Position numbers and translations under genes: made by a program
Shown here: positions 1-12,611 of the stretch, one piece after another
Position numbering within the stretch: position 1 is the first letter of the stretch
How the letters are laid out: each line of letters begins with the position of its first letter
Notes under the pieces: model-generated
What the model saw: the letters and a program-made list of their open reading frames with translations, nothing else
The model's database searches: none
What the model was told of the DNA's origin: nothing
NCBI RefSeq assembly: GCF_005863185.1
Contig: NZ_VBVZ01000001.1
Span: forward strand, 1-43,009
Direction of reading: 5' to 3'
Length of the DNA stretch: 43,009 bases
DNA from: Pseudomonas edaphica
Lineage (GTDB): Bacteria > Pseudomonadota > Gammaproteobacteria > Pseudomonadales > Pseudomonadaceae

Positions 1-990
<990 letters not shown>

Positions 991-1851
991 TTAAACCGCG
1001 GCAGCGCCGCCGACGATTTCCGAGATCTCTTGGGTGATCGCAGCCTGACGCGCCTTGTTGTAGATCAGCTGCAAATCGCTGATCAGATCACCGGCGTTAT
1101 CGGTAGCGTTTTTCATCGCGATCATCCGCGCCGCTTGTTCAGCTGCGTTGTTCTCGACCACCGCCTGGTACACCTGCGACTCCACGTAGCGCACCATCAA
1201 GCCGTCAAGCAGCTCTTTGGCGTCTGGTTCGTAGAGGTAGTCCCAGTGGTGCTTGAGTTCCTGATCCGGAGTCGCCACCAGTGGAATCAATTGCTCCACG
1301 GTTGGCTGCTGGGTCATGGTGTTGATGAACTTGTTGGATACCACGGACAGGCGGTCAATCCGGCCTTCCAGGTACGCATCCAGCATCACCTTCACACTGC
1401 CGATCAAATCATTGATCGACGGCTCTTCACCCAGGTGGCTGATAGCTGCAACGACGTTACCGCCGAAGTTGCGGAAAAAGGCCGCACCCTTGCTACCAAC
1501 TACACACAGATCGATCTCGACGCCCTTTTCGCGGTTTACCGCCATGTCCTTGACCAGGGCCTTGAACAGGTTGGTATTCAGACCACCGCACAAACCACGG
1601 TCACTGCTCACTACTACATAACCCACACGCTTAACTTCGCGGTCGATCATGAACGGGTGGCGGTATTCCGGGTTGGCGTTAGCCAAATGCCCAATTACCT
1701 GGCGGATACGCTCCGCATAAGGACGGCTAGCAGCCATGCGCATTTGTGCCTTGCGCATTTTGCTGACCGCCACTTTTTCCATGGCGCTGGTAATCTTTTG
1801 CGTGCTTTTGATGCTCGCAATCTTACTGCGAATCTCTTTTGCGCCTGCCAT
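991..1851 (-). CDS. atpG: ATP synthase F1 subunit gamma
   Basis: Central rotor stalk of F1, linking rotation of the c-ring to conformational change in the beta subunits. The protein has 286 residues, the normal size. It begins [20 protein letters not shown], the conserved N-terminal helix, and ends in the matching C-terminal helix ([20 protein letters not shown]), which together form the coiled coil in the alpha3beta3 core. It lies between atpA and atpD in the usual order. The 50-base gap to atpA contains a strong hairpin (separate entry). Confidence 0.97.
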   Translation of the reverse strand: MAGAKEIRSKIASIKSTQKITSAMEKVAVSKMRKAQMRMAASRPYAERIRQVIGHLANANPEYRHPFMIDREVKRVGYVVVSSDRGLCGGLNTNLFKALVKDMAVNREKGVEIDLCVVGSKGAAFFRNFGGNVVAAISHLGEEPSINDLIGSVKVMLDAYLEGRIDRLSVVSNKFINTMTQQPTVEQLIPLVATPDQELKHHWDYLYEPDAKELLDGLMVRYVESQVYQAVVENNAAEQAARMIAMKNATDNAGDLISDLQLIYNKARQAAITQEISEIVGGAAAV

Positions 1852-1872
1852 GTAACACCTATCAGGTTAGCA

Positions 1873-1896
1873 AGCGGGAGCCTTGCGGCTCCCGCT
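1873..1896 (-). other. Intra-operon hairpin between atpA and atpG
   Basis: A perfect 10-base inverted repeat, AGCGGGAGCC / GGCTCCCGCT, with a 4-base loop sits in the gap between the atpA stop and the atpG start. No T-run follows it on the transcribed strand, so it does not look like an intrinsic terminator. It may be an mRNA processing or stability element that sets the ratio of upstream to downstream subunits. That function is inference. Confidence 0.6.
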
Positions 1897-1901
1897 GCGG
1901 C

Positions 1902-3446
1902 TTACCAGGTTTGGGTGGCCTTGAACTTCTCGATACCGGCTTTCATGCCAGCGTCGATTTCGTCATTGAAGTCACCCTTCACGTTGATCTTGGCCAACAA
2001 GTCGGCGTGATCGCGGTTGAAGTAAGCAATCAGCGCTTGTTCAAAGCTGCCGACCTTGGTGATTTCGACGTCAGTCAGGAACCCACGCTCAGCGGCATAC
2101 AGCGACAACGCCATGTCAGCGATCGACATTGGGGCGTATTGCTTCTGCTTCATCAGCTCGGTAACGCGCTGACCATGCTCAAGTTGCTTACGGGTCGCTT
2201 CGTCCAGGTCAGAAGCGAACTGGGCGAATGCCGCCAGTTCACGGTACTGAGCCAGAGCGGTACGGATACCACCGGAGAGCTTCTTGATGATCTTGGTCTG
2301 AGCGGCACCACCCACACGGGATACCGAAACACCGGCGTTCACAGCAGGACGGATCCCGGAGTTGAACATGGCCGATTCCAGGAAGATCTGACCGTCGGTG
2401 ATGGAAATCACGTTGGTCGGAACGAACGCGGAAACGTCGCCAGCCTGGGTTTCGATGATCGGCAGTGCGGTCAGGGAACCGGTTTTGCCGGTCACTGCGC
2501 CGTTGGTGAACTTCTCTACGTATTCTTCCGAAACGCGGGATGCGCGCTCCAGCAGACGGGAGTGGAGATAGAACACGTCGCCTGGGTAAGCTTCACGGCC
2601 TGGTGGACGGCGCAGCAGCAGGGAAATCTGGCGGTAAGCCACTGCTTGCTTGGACAGATCGTCATAAACGATCAGCGCGTCTTCACCGCGGTCGCGGAAG
2701 AATTCACCCATGGTGCAACCGGAGTACGGTGCCAGGAATTGCAGCGCAGGAGATTCCGAAGCACTGGCAGCCACGATGATCGTGTTGGCCAGGGCGCCGT
2801 TTTCTTCCAGCTTGCGAACCACGTTGGCGATGGTCGATTGCTTCTGACCAATGGCTACGTAGACGCAGAAAATGCCGCTGTCTTTCTGGTTGATGATCGC
2901 GTCGATCGCCAGAGCGGTTTTACCGATCTGACGGTCACCGATGATCAGCTCACGCTGGCCACGGCCGACTGGGATCATGGCATCGACAGCCTTGTAGCCA
3001 GTCTGTACAGGCTGGTCTACCGACTTACGCCAGATCACGCCTGGAGCAACTTTCTCGACCGCGTCGGTCTCGGTGTTGCCCAGTGGACCTTTACCGTCAA
3101 CAGGGTTACCCAGTGCGTCGACTACGCGACCCAGCAGTTCCTTACCAACCGGAACTTCCAGGATGCGGCCTGTGCACTTGGCGCTCATGCCTTCAGCCAG
3201 ACTGGTGTACGCGCCCAATACAACGGCACCTACGGAGTCTTGCTCCAGGTTGAGGGCCATACCGTAGACGCCGCCCGGAAACTCGATCATCTCGCCGTAC
3301 ATGACGTCGGCCAGACCGTGAATCCGCACGATGCCGTCAGATACGCTGACGACAGTGCCTTCGTTACGGGCTTGGGAGGTCACATCGAGCTTGTCGATGC
3401 GGCCCTTGATAATTTCACTTATTTCGGAAGGATTGAGTTGCTGCAT
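1902..3446 (-). CDS. atpA: ATP synthase F1 subunit alpha
   Basis: Non-catalytic nucleotide-binding subunit of the F1 hexamer. The 514-residue length is standard. It starts [14 protein letters not shown], has the P-loop GDRQIGKT at residues 170-177, and carries the alpha/beta family signature region ([17 protein letters not shown]) in the second half. The ATG at 3444-3446 follows atpH by 21 bases. Its place between atpH and atpG is the conserved proteobacterial order. Confidence 0.98.
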   Translation of the reverse strand: MQQLNPSEISEIIKGRIDKLDVTSQARNEGTVVSVSDGIVRIHGLADVMYGEMIEFPGGVYGMALNLEQDSVGAVVLGAYTSLAEGMSAKCTGRILEVPVGKELLGRVVDALGNPVDGKGPLGNTETDAVEKVAPGVIWRKSVDQPVQTGYKAVDAMIPVGRGQRELIIGDRQIGKTALAIDAIINQKDSGIFCVYVAIGQKQSTIANVVRKLEENGALANTIIVAASASESPALQFLAPYSGCTMGEFFRDRGEDALIVYDDLSKQAVAYRQISLLLRRPPGREAYPGDVFYLHSRLLERASRVSEEYVEKFTNGAVTGKTGSLTALPIIETQAGDVSAFVPTNVISITDGQIFLESAMFNSGIRPAVNAGVSVSRVGGAAQTKIIKKLSGGIRTALAQYRELAAFAQFASDLDEATRKQLEHGQRVTELMKQKQYAPMSIADMALSLYAAERGFLTDVEITKVGSFEQALIAYFNRDHADLLAKINVKGDFNDEIDAGMKAGIEKFKATQTW

Positions 3447-3467
3447 TGCTCTGCTGCCCCTTCAAAC

Positions 3468-4004
3468 TCAAGATTTCAATGCTTCGGCAAGTTTCGCGAT
3501 TTTGCCGCGAATCGAGCCATCGATAACCAGGTCGCCGGCACGGATAACAACACCACCAATCAGGGATGCGTCCTCCGAAGCTTGCAGGCGCACTTCCCGA
3601 TTGAGTCGTGCACTGAGAACCTTGGCGAGTTTGTCTTGCTGTTCTTGGTTCAATGCAAAAGCACTGGTCACTTCAACGTCTACCGATTTCTCTTCTTCGG
3701 CCTTGTACAGGTCGAACAGAGCGGCGATCTCCGGCAAAAGCGGGAGACGGTCGTTTTCGGCAACGACGTGGATGAAGTTCTGTACCTTCACATCAAACTT
3801 GTCGCCGCACACTTCAATAAAAGTGGCGGCCTTGTCTGCGCTCGTCAGTCGCGGGGCCTTGAGCACGCGCTGCATGGTGTCGTCTTGCGACACTGCTGCA
3901 GCCAGGCCGAGCATGGCTGACCAAGAGGCCAGCTGCTGGTGGGCCTGGGCGTGCTCGAAGGCTGCCTTAGCGTAAGGTCGGGCCAACGTGGTCAATTCTG
4001 CCAT
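3468..4004 (-). CDS. atpH: ATP synthase F1 subunit delta
   Basis: Peripheral-stalk subunit joining the top of F1 to the b subunits. The 178 residues match the family length. The protein starts [20 protein letters not shown], the conserved helical N-terminal domain that binds alpha. The C-terminal part ([20 protein letters not shown]) carries the family signature. It starts 12 bases after atpF stops, so the two are probably translationally coupled. Confidence 0.96.
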   Translation of the reverse strand: MAELTTLARPYAKAAFEHAQAHQQLASWSAMLGLAAAVSQDDTMQRVLKAPRLTSADKAATFIEVCGDKFDVKVQNFIHVVAENDRLPLLPEIAALFDLYKAEEEKSVDVEVTSAFALNQEQQDKLAKVLSARLNREVRLQASEDASLIGGVVIRAGDLVIDGSIRGKIAKLAEALKS

Positions 4005-4016
4005 GATCGCCCTCGC

Positions 4017-4487
4017 TTAGATTTCAGCAGCCAGTTTGTTAACCAGCTCCGCGTGCGCGTTTTGATCGATTGTGGCACCCAGGATCTTCTCAGCACCGCC
4101 GACGGCCAGAGCACCCAGTTGGGCACGCAGCGCATCTTTGACACTGTTCAATTCCTGCTCGATCTCGGCCTGAGCCTGAACCTTCACACGGTCAGCGTCG
4201 ATACGGGCTTTTTCAACAGCCTCTTCAACAATCTGATTACCGCGTTTCTTGGCTTGCTCAATGATTTCAGCTGCCTGTGCCTTAGCATCGCGCAGTTGAT
4301 GGCCCGCTTTCTCTTGGGCCAACTCCAGGTCGCGAGCTGCACGGGTGGCAGCGTCCAGTCCATCCGCGATCTTCTTCTGACGTTCGTGCAAAGCTGCGAT
4401 GACCGGAGGCCATACGAACTTCATGCAGAAAACGACAAAAATCAAGAACGCTAAGGACTGACCAATAATGGTTGCATTAATGTTCAC
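4017..4487 (-). CDS. atpF: ATP synthase Fo subunit b (GTG start)
   Basis: Membrane-anchored peripheral stalk of Fo. From the GTG at 4485-4487 the protein is 156 residues beginning (M)[16 protein letters not shown], the typical N-terminal membrane helix, followed by a long charged coiled coil. The open frame extends 12 codons upstream (to 4523), but GAGG lies 7 bases before the GTG, and the family begins at this point, so I chose the GTG. It sits between atpE and atpH as usual. Confidence 0.94.
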   Translation of the reverse strand: MNINATIIGQSLAFLIFVVFCMKFVWPPVIAALHERQKKIADGLDAATRAARDLELAQEKAGHQLRDAKAQAAEIIEQAKKRGNQIVEEAVEKARIDADRVKVQAQAEIEQELNSVKDALRAQLGALAVGGAEKILGATIDQNAHAELVNKLAAEI

Positions 4488-4543
4488 GCCAATACCTCGC
4501 TCGTTCGTTGCACAACACACCAATCACTCGAAAAAACGAGTGA

Positions 4544-6228
<1,685 letters not shown>

Positions 6229-6302
6229 CACTTTTGCTCCTCAATGGTCGGCTGCCGAGAATCAATAACTTGGCATAATTTGTGCCGACAAAATGCGCGC
6301 AG

Positions 6303-6331
6303 AGTATAGGGGCGGTTCAGCCCCTATTCAA
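6303..6331 (-). promoter_or_regulatory. sigma-70 promoter of the atp operon
   Basis: On the minus strand TTGAAT (6326-6331) and TATACT (6303-6308) are separated by exactly 17 bases, close to the sigma-70 consensus. The predicted start point near 6296 leaves a leader of about 70 bases before atpI. The site lies in the parB-atpI gap. I saw no clear intrinsic terminator between parB and this promoter, so readthrough from the par genes is possible. Confidence 0.75.
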
Positions 6332-6376
6332 CTGTCGGGTAGTGTTTTCCGATCGCGCGCTACATAAGCAAATGTT

Positions 6377-7249
6377 TCAGCGGATGTGGGCAAGGACGCC
6401 CTGAAGCTCGTCAAGCGAGTTATATCCGATAACCAATTGCCCTTTGCCCTTCTTGCCGTGGCGAATTTGTACCGCAGAGCCCAGCCGCTCGGCCAGGCGC
6501 TGCTCGAGGCGTGCGATATCCGGATCAGGTTTGGCGGTTTCGACCGGTGCAGGTTTGCCGCTCAGCCACTGGCGAACCAGCGCCTCAGTCTGACGCACCG
6601 TGAGCCCTCGTGCGACAACGTGTCGCGCCCCTTCAACCTGTTGATTTTCCGGCAAACCGAGCAAAGCACGGGCATGACCCATTTCCAGGTCGCCGTGGGA
6701 CAACATGGTCTTGATGACTTCCGGCAACGCGATCAGACGCAGCAAGTTGGACACCGTGACGCGGGATTTACCCACCGCGTCGGCCACTTGTTGCTGGGTC
6801 AGCTGGAATTCCTGCTGCAAACGCTGCAACGCGATCGCTTCTTCAACCGGGTTGAGGTCTTCACGCTGGATGTTTTCGATCAACGCCATGGCGATGGCGG
6901 TTTCATCCGGTACATCGCGCACCATCGCCGGGATGGTTTCCTTGCCGGCCTGCTGGCTTGCGCGCCAGCGGCGTTCGCCGGCGATGATTTCAAACCGACC
7001 GCCGCCGATCGGGCGCACCACAATCGGCTGCATCACGCCCTGGGCCTTGATCGAGTTGGCCAGTTCTTCCAGCGCCTGGGGGTCCATATCGCGGCGTGGC
7101 TGGTATTTGCCGCGCTGGATCAAGTCCAGCGGCAAATGTTGCAGCTCGCGCTCGTCGGCCTGTACCGCTTGTTCTTCAAGCGAAGTGACAGTCGGACCAC
7201 TCAACAGTGCATCCAGTCCACGTCCGAGACCTCGTTTCTTGACGGCCAT
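6377..7249 (-). CDS. parB: Chromosome partitioning protein ParB
   Basis: CTP-dependent DNA clamp that loads at parS and spreads, organising the origin region and stimulating ParA. The 290-residue protein starts MAVKKRGLGRGLDALLSG, the conserved N-terminal ParA-activating stretch. GERR (91-94) and ENIQRED (125-131) are the CTP-binding motifs. A helix-turn-helix region follows (QLTQQQVADAVGKSRVTVSN), and the C-terminal dimerisation domain ends the protein. It starts 9 bases after parA with Shine-Dalgarno AAGGA. Cognate parS-like sites are present 11-15 kb away. Confidence 0.97.
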   Translation of the reverse strand: MAVKKRGLGRGLDALLSGPTVTSLEEQAVQADERELQHLPLDLIQRGKYQPRRDMDPQALEELANSIKAQGVMQPIVVRPIGGGRFEIIAGERRWRASQQAGKETIPAMVRDVPDETAIAMALIENIQREDLNPVEEAIALQRLQQEFQLTQQQVADAVGKSRVTVSNLLRLIALPEVIKTMLSHGDLEMGHARALLGLPENQQVEGARHVVARGLTVRQTEALVRQWLSGKPAPVETAKPDPDIARLEQRLAERLGSAVQIRHGKKGKGQLVIGYNSLDELQGVLAHIR

Positions 7250-7258
7250 GGGGATTCC

Positions 7259-8056
7259 TTAAGTTGGCTGGGCTGCAGCGGTGCGTGAGTTGCGGCGTTG
7301 ACGGCGAACCATCTCGCCGGCCAGTGCCAGGTAGGCAATGGCGCCACGCGATGATTTGTCGTACGCCAGCGCGGGCATGCCGTAGCTTGGCGCTTCGGCC
7401 AGGCGGATGTTGCGTGGGATCACGGTGTCGTACAACTGATCACCAAAGTGTTCCTTGAGCTGTGCCGACACATCGTTCATCAGGCTCAGGCGCGGATCGA
7501 ACATCGTACGCAGAAGACCCTCGATCTGCAGGTTCGGGTTCAGCAGCTCAGCGATTCGCTTGATGTTATCCACAAGGTCGCTCAAGCCTTCCAGTGCGTA
7601 ATACTCGCACTGCATGGGGATAATCACCCCATCGGCGGCAACCAATGCGTTGAGCGTGAGCATCGACAGCGACGGTGGGCAGTCGATCAAAATGTAATCG
7701 TAATTCTCGCGGATCGGCGCCAAGGCGCTGCGCAGACGGCTTTCTTTCATCTGCATTTCGAGCAGCACCACTTCCGCCGCAGTCAAATCGCGGTTGGCCG
7801 GCAGCAGTTGATAACCACCGTGCTCGGAGTAGTGCATGGCCTGGGCCAAGTCACACTCGCCGATCAGCAAGTCGTAGACCGAATTTTCCAGGCCGTGTTT
7901 ATCCACACCGCTACCCATGGTGGCGTTGCCCTGTGGATCGAGATCGATCAACAGCACCCGACGCTTGGTGGCGACCAGGGATGCTGCGAGGTTGATGCAG
8001 GTGGTGGTTTTGCCCACGCCACCTTTCTGGTTCGCTATCGCGAATACCTTAGCCAT
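7259..8056 (-). CDS. parA: Chromosome partitioning ATPase ParA (Soj)
   Basis: P-loop ATPase that binds DNA non-specifically in the ATP form and moves ParB-parS complexes during chromosome segregation. From the ATG at 8054-8056 it has 265 residues. The deviant Walker A motif KGGVGKTT is at residues 11-18, and ILIDCPPSL is the Walker B region. The open frame reaches a TTG at 8072-8074, but MAKVFAIANQKGG is the usual family start. It lies directly after rsmG. Two perfect DnaA boxes (7566-7574, 7899-7907) fall inside the gene. Confidence 0.95.
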   Translation of the reverse strand: MAKVFAIANQKGGVGKTTTCINLAASLVATKRRVLLIDLDPQGNATMGSGVDKHGLENSVYDLLIGECDLAQAMHYSEHGGYQLLPANRDLTAAEVVLLEMQMKESRLRSALAPIRENYDYILIDCPPSLSMLTLNALVAADGVIIPMQCEYYALEGLSDLVDNIKRIAELLNPNLQIEGLLRTMFDPRLSLMNDVSAQLKEHFGDQLYDTVIPRNIRLAEAPSYGMPALAYDKSSRGAIAYLALAGEMVRRQRRNSRTAAAQPT

Positions 8057-8074
8057 TCTTGCTTGTGTTCCCAA

Positions 8075-8719
8075 TCATGCCGTGCGGCGCAGTATCAGCA
8101 GATGGCGTTGGCCTTGGCAACCGGGTACGGCCAAGGCGTGTTCGCTATCGAGGTGGAAGTCTGTCGGCAATGCTAACAGCTCGTCGCTTGGATGAACGCC
8201 CTTCATTGCCAGCCAGCGGGTGTCGCGGTCGCCCAGGTGGCGAGTCCAATTGCTGAAGTTCTCCATGCTGCTGAATGCCCGGGAAACAATTCCATTGAAA
8301 GGCAGTTCAGGTGTGAACTCTTCGACCCGACTGTGGATAACTTGCAGGTTTTCCAGCTTGAGCTCGAGTTTTACCTGGGTCAGGAAGCGGGTTTTCTTGC
8401 CGTTGCTGTCCAGGCACGTCACTTGCGACTCGGGAAACAGGATCGCCAGCGGAATGCCTGGCATCCCACCGCCACTGCCCACGTCAAGCCAACGGCCGTT
8501 TTCGATAAACGGCATCACGCTCAAACTGTCGAGCAAATGACGCGAAACCATTTCGTCAGGGTTACGCACCGCAGTCAGGTTGTAAGCCTTGTTCCATTTG
8601 ATCAACAGGGCCAGGTAGCCGAGCAGTAATTCGTGCTGGGCTGCGGTCAGGTCCACGCCTAACTGGCGCGCACCTGTGGATAATTCTTCGGCGTGTTGCG
8701 AGGTGACCAACGAACTCAA
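8075..8719 (-). CDS. rsmG: 16S rRNA (guanine-527-N7)-methyltransferase (TTG start)
   Basis: Methylates N7 of G527 in the 530 loop of 16S rRNA using S-adenosylmethionine; in other bacteria loss gives low-level streptomycin resistance. The 214-residue protein has the SAM-binding motif [14 protein letters not shown] and the GidB family layout. The start is a TTG at 8717-8719 whose last bases overlap the mnmG stop (TTGA), with GGAG 8 bases upstream, suggesting translational coupling. Perfect DnaA boxes lie inside the gene at 8332-8340 and 8675-8683. Confidence 0.94.
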   Translation of the reverse strand: MSSLVTSQHAEELSTGARQLGVDLTAAQHELLLGYLALLIKWNKAYNLTAVRNPDEMVSRHLLDSLSVMPFIENGRWLDVGSGGGMPGIPLAILFPESQVTCLDSNGKKTRFLTQVKLELKLENLQVIHSRVEEFTPELPFNGIVSRAFSSMENFSNWTRHLGDRDTRWLAMKGVHPSDELLALPTDFHLDSEHALAVPGCQGQRHLLILRRTA

Positions 8720-10608
8720 GCGCTTTGCTCCAACTGACGGCCCGCGCCGCGTTTTTTCAAATGAATCATCAACAGCGAAATCGCTGCCGGAGTGACGCCG
8801 GGAATACGTGAAGCCTGACCAAGAGTCTCCGGCCGAGTTATCCCCAGCTTGCTTTGGATTTCTTTCGACAACCCCGAAATCCCGGTGTAATCGATATCCA
8901 CAGGCAGCTTGGTGTCTTCACTGGCGCGCAGGCGAGCGATCTCATCCTGCTGGCGGTCAATGTAACCGGCGTATTTGGTCTTGATCTCGACCTGCTCGGC
9001 AACCTGTGGGTCTTCTGCGCCCTGGCCTGTCACTTCGACCAAGCCAGCGTAGTCGATTTCCGGACGGGACAGCAGGTTCAGCAGGTTGTATTCGTGGGTC
9101 AGCGGCGTACCGAATTTTTCCGCAATCGCATCGCCCTGCTCCGTGCCTGGGCGAACCCAGGTACTTTTCAGACGTTGCTCTTCGAGCGTGATGCTTTCGC
9201 GTTTTTTGCAGAAGGCTGCCCAACGCGCGTCATCGACCAGGCCCAGCTCGCGACCTTTTTCGGTCAGGCGCAGGTCGGCGTTGTCTTCGCGCAGGATCAA
9301 ACGGTATTCCGCCCGGGACGTGAACATCCGATACGGTTCCTGGGTGCCCAGGGTAATCAGGTCATCGACCAATACGCCGATGTACGCTTCATCGCGACGC
9401 GGGCACCAGCTGTCTTTGCCCTGCGCGCGCAGTGCTGCGTTGGTCCCGGCCAGCAAACCTTGGGCGCCGGCTTCTTCGTAACCGGTGGTGCCATTGATTT
9501 GGCCAGCGAAAAACAGACCGGCAATGACTTTGGTTTCGAGGCTGTACTTCAGATCACGCGGGTCGAAGTAGTCGTACTCGATGGCGTAGCCCGGACGCAC
9601 GATGTGGGCGTTTTCCATGCCGCGAATCGACTGCACGATCTGAATTTGCACGTCGAACGGCAAGGACGTGGAAATCCCGTTCGGGTACAGCTCATGGGTG
9701 GTCAAGCCTTCGGGCTCGATGAAGACCTGGTGGCTTTCCTTGTCGGCAAAGCGATGGATCTTGTCTTCGATCGAAGGGCAATAACGCGGGCCAATGCCTT
9801 CAATCACCCCGGAATACATCGGCGAACGGTCGAGGTTCGCGGCAATGATCTCGTGGGTGCGGGCGTTGGTGTGGGTAATCCAGCAGCTCACCTGTTTCGG
9901 GTGCTGCTCTTTGGAACCCATGAACGACATGACCGGGATTGGTGTATCACCGGCTTGTTCGGTCATCACCGAGAAATCCACAGAACGCCCGTCGATACGC
10001 GGCGGGGTACCTGTTTTCAAGCGACCGACTCGCAGTGGTAACTCGCGCAGGCGTTTTGCCAGGGCAATCGATGGCGGATCACCGGCGCGACCGCCGGAAT
10101 AGTTCTGCATACCGATGTGGATAAGTCCGCCCAGGAATGTGCCGGTGGTCAACACCACGGATTCTGCGAAGAAACGCAGGCCCATCTGGGTGACAACGCC
10201 CTTCACCACGTCCTGTTCGACGATCAGGTCATCGGCAGCCTGTTGAAATATCCACAGGTTCGGCTGGTTTTCCAGGGTTTCACGTACCGCAGCCTTGTAC
10301 AGGATGCGGTCGGCCTGTGCCCGAGTAGCGCGTACGGCCGGGCCTTTGCGGCTGTTGAGCACGCGAAATTGAATACCACCTTTGTCGGTAGCCATGGCCA
10401 TGACACCGCCAAGGGCATCAATTTCTTTAACCAGATGGCTTTTGCCGATCCCACCGATGGCGGGGTTGCAACTCATGGCACCGAGGGTTTCCACGTTGTG
10501 CGTCAACAACAGGGTTTTAACGCCCATGCGTGCTGACGCCAGTGCTGCCTCGGTACCGGCATGACCGCCGCCGATGACGATCACTTCAAAACGGGAAGGG
10601 AAATCCAC
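8716..10608 (-). CDS. mnmG: tRNA uridine-5-carboxymethylaminomethyl modification enzyme MnmG
   Basis: FAD-dependent partner of MnmE; together they install (carboxymethyl)aminomethyl groups on U34 of certain tRNAs. It has 630 residues from the GTG at 10606-10608. The FAD-binding motif [10 protein letters not shown] is near the N-terminus, and the family signatures [11 protein letters not shown] and [16 protein letters not shown] are present. A second GTG directly upstream (10609-10611) is an alternative. GAGG lies 6 bases before the chosen codon and only 3 before the other. It heads the mnmG-rsmG-parA-parB cluster. A perfect DnaA box lies at 10116-10124. Confidence 0.95.
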   Translation of the reverse strand: MDFPSRFEVIVIGGGHAGTEAALASARMGVKTLLLTHNVETLGAMSCNPAIGGIGKSHLVKEIDALGGVMAMATDKGGIQFRVLNSRKGPAVRATRAQADRILYKAAVRETLENQPNLWIFQQAADDLIVEQDVVKGVVTQMGLRFFAESVVLTTGTFLGGLIHIGMQNYSGGRAGDPPSIALAKRLRELPLRVGRLKTGTPPRIDGRSVDFSVMTEQAGDTPIPVMSFMGSKEQHPKQVSCWITHTNARTHEIIAANLDRSPMYSGVIEGIGPRYCPSIEDKIHRFADKESHQVFIEPEGLTTHELYPNGISTSLPFDVQIQIVQSIRGMENAHIVRPGYAIEYDYFDPRDLKYSLETKVIAGLFFAGQINGTTGYEEAGAQGLLAGTNAALRAQGKDSWCPRRDEAYIGVLVDDLITLGTQEPYRMFTSRAEYRLILREDNADLRLTEKGRELGLVDDARWAAFCKKRESITLEEQRLKSTWVRPGTEQGDAIAEKFGTPLTHEYNLLNLLSRPEIDYAGLVEVTGQGAEDPQVAEQVEIKTKYAGYIDRQQDEIARLRASEDTKLPVDIDYTGISGLSKEIQSKLGITRPETLGQASRIPGVTPAAISLLMIHLKKRGAGRQLEQSA

Positions 10609-10611
10609 CAC

Positions 10612-11161
10612 GCACCTCGTGCCTGCTTATGTAGGTAATCAGGAATTGTTTGTTGAAAGAGTTTTAGAGCTATGGCGGCAAGTATAGGGACTTAGCCCTT
10701 CCTAAAGAACCCTTTGCACAAAATTTAACCAGCTGTGGATGAATCACAGACAATATAAATTAAAAAAGAAGAAATTTATAAGATCTTTGTTTTTATGTTT
10801 ATTTTTACTGAGCCTACTTTCTGTGGATAGATCTCTACAAGCCTCTATTTACGTCGTGTACAGAGATTCAAAAGTCTGTGGTCATGTGCCAATGAGGCCC
10901 TTGGATAAGTGCTTTAAGCCTGTGGATTAAAGGGGTAGTTATCCACAGATGGGGTTTTGCTCAAGTTTCAAGCCCTGTTATCAACTGGGCACAGGTGCGG
11001 TTATTCACAGGGCTTAATCCACAGAAAATGGCTTGCATGGCCAAATCTCGCCCACGCAAAAGCCACCTGCCTTTTAGGTAATGAGTCAAAAATGGGAATT
11101 GAATGCCCTGAGGCGGGCGAAACAGGCAGGCGCGAATGGCCTGCCTGTGGACAACGAAGGG
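10612..11161. other. mnmG-mnmE intergenic region: second origin-like DnaA-box region
   Basis: Gene-free 550 bases. An AT-rich tract (about 10754-10812) is followed by DnaA boxes. TGTGGATAG is at 10822-10830, TGTGGATTA at 10921-10929, perfect TTATCCACA at 10939-10947, TTATTCACA at 11001-11009 and TAATCCACA at 11015-11023. Weaker matches lie at 10734-10742, 10978-10986 and 11146-11154. Box spacing and several short sequences match the rpmH-dnaA origin at identical offsets (see findings). A TATACT at 10681-10686 on the minus strand could be the mnmG -10 element, but its -35 is weak. An open frame at 10739-10930 is AT-rich and overlaps the boxes, and I do not regard it as a gene. Confidence 0.75.
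11122..11148 (-). terminator. Possible terminator after mnmE
   Basis: A perfect 10-base inverted repeat, ACAGGCAGGC / GCCTGCCTGT with a 7-base loop, lies 14-40 bases beyond the mnmE stop. On the transcribed strand it is followed only by a weak T-rich run (TTTCG), so termination efficiency is uncertain. Confidence 0.45.
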
Positions 11162-12532
11162 TTACTTACCGATGCAGAAGCTGGAAAAGATCCTTCCGAG
11201 CAGATCATCGGAGCTGAAAGCGCCGGTAATCTCACCCAACAGCTGCTGCGCCTGGCGTAAATCCTCAGCCAGCAGCTCGCCAGCCCCCGCCAAGGTCAAC
11301 TGAGCCCGACCGTGCTCCAACGCCGCGCTGGCATGGCGCAGCGCTTCCAGGTGCCTGCGGCGTGCGCTGAAGCTGCTTTCGGAGGTCTGCTCATAGCCCA
11401 TGCAGGCTTTGAGGTGGTCGCGCAGCAATTCCAAACCATCGCCCGCTGACTTTGCGCTCAGGCTGATGGTCACGTGGCCATCGTCGCTGGTCTCCATGGC
11501 AATGGCTTCACCAGTCAAATCGGCCTTGTTGCGGATCAAGGTGACTTTGGCCGGGTCTGGCCGTTGCTCGAGAAATTCCGGCCACAGGGCAAATGGATCC
11601 GCAGCCTCTGGCGCAGTGGCATCCACCACCAGCAATACGCGGTCCGCTTCACTGATCGCCTTGAGCGCCCGTTCCACGCCGATCTTTTCTACCTGGTCTT
11701 CGGTATCGCGCAAGCCGGCGGTGTCGACCACGTGCAGCGGCATACCATCGATGTGGATATGTTCGCGCAAGATGTCCCGGGTGGTGCCGGCAATCTCGGT
11801 GACGATCGCGGCTTCTCGGCCAGCCAGCGCATTGAGCAGGCTGGACTTGCCGGCATTGGGTCGCCCGGCAATCACTACCGTCATACCGTCACGCAGCAAA
11901 GCACCCTGCCCGGCCTCGCGCAGTACGGTGGATAACTCGTCGCGAACTTTATCCAGCATCGCCAGGACGTGGCCATCAGCGAGGAAGTCGATTTCTTCCT
12001 CTGGGAAGTCAATCGCAGCCTCGACGTAGATGCGCAGACTGATCAACTGTTCGGTCAAGTTATGCACACGCAGGGAAAAAGCGCCCTGCAGTGAGCGCAA
12101 CGCATTGCGCGCCGCCTGTGCAGAACTGGCCTCGATCAAATCGGCAATCGCCTCGGCCTGGGCCAGGTCCAGTTTGTCATTAAGGAATGCCCGCTCGCTG
12201 AATTCGCCTGGGCGCGCCAGACGGCAGCCCAATTGCAGGCAACGCTGCAGCAACATATCCAGCACTACCGGGCCACCATGGCCCTGCAGTTCCAGCACGT
12301 CTTCGCCGGTGAACGAGTTAGGGCCGGGGAAATACAGAGCCAGCCCCTCATCCAATACCGTTTCATCAGCATCCAGGAACGGCCCGTAATGGGCATATCG
12401 GGGTTTCAACTCACGGCCGCTGATGGCCTGGGCCGCCACGCTGGCCAGCGGCCCGGAAATTCTAACGATACCAACACCGCCGCGACCTTGAGCGGTAGCG
12501 ACAGCAGCGATGGTTTCACGAGGAGCGCTCAT
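11162..12532 (-). CDS. mnmE: tRNA modification GTPase MnmE
   Basis: GTPase partner of MnmG in U34 wobble-uridine modification of tRNA. From the ATG at 12530-12532 it has 456 residues. It carries an N-terminal tetrahydrofolate-binding domain, a helical domain interrupted by the G domain (G1 motif GRPNAGKSS from residue 223; [16 protein letters not shown] for G3), and the invariant C-terminal FCIGK whose cysteine is required in E. coli. The open frame extends six codons upstream, but the family starts at [14 protein letters not shown]. Confidence 0.96.
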   Translation of the reverse strand: MSAPRETIAAVATAQGRGGVGIVRISGPLASVAAQAISGRELKPRYAHYGPFLDADETVLDEGLALYFPGPNSFTGEDVLELQGHGGPVVLDMLLQRCLQLGCRLARPGEFSERAFLNDKLDLAQAEAIADLIEASSAQAARNALRSLQGAFSLRVHNLTEQLISLRIYVEAAIDFPEEEIDFLADGHVLAMLDKVRDELSTVLREAGQGALLRDGMTVVIAGRPNAGKSSLLNALAGREAAIVTEIAGTTRDILREHIHIDGMPLHVVDTAGLRDTEDQVEKIGVERALKAISEADRVLLVVDATAPEAADPFALWPEFLEQRPDPAKVTLIRNKADLTGEAIAMETSDDGHVTISLSAKSAGDGLELLRDHLKACMGYEQTSESSFSARRRHLEALRHASAALEHGRAQLTLAGAGELLAEDLRQAQQLLGEITGAFSSDDLLGRIFSSFCIGK

Positions 12533-12563
12533 CAGCAGGTTCCAGAACAAAAGTGACAGAAAG

Positions 12564-12586
12564 CAAAACGCCCCACTAGGGGGCGT
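12564..12586 (-). terminator. Intrinsic terminator after yidC
   Basis: On the minus strand a GC stem ACGCCCC / GGGGCGT is followed by TTTTGCTTT. It lies 26-48 bases beyond the yidC stop and upstream of mnmE, so it separates the rpmH-rnpA-yidD-yidC transcript from mnmE. A perfect DnaA box (12596-12604) lies between the yidC stop and this hairpin. Confidence 0.65.
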
Positions 12587-12611
12587 CTTGAGTGGTTATC
12601 CACAGAGTAAA

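Noticed and set aside
1839-3920. 693-codon plus-strand open frame
   Set aside because: It lies antisense to atpA and atpH, which are certain. It reads as low-complexity shadow sequence caused by high-GC codon bias.
6332-6376. Possible terminator after parB (GCGCGC palindrome near 6355)
   Set aside because: The repeat is short and no T-run follows on the minus strand, so I could not support a terminator call.
10739-10930. 63-codon AT-rich open frame in the mnmG-mnmE gap
   Set aside because: It overlaps the AT tract and DnaA boxes, has codon use unlike its neighbours and no clear ribosome site. Origin-like DNA explains it better.
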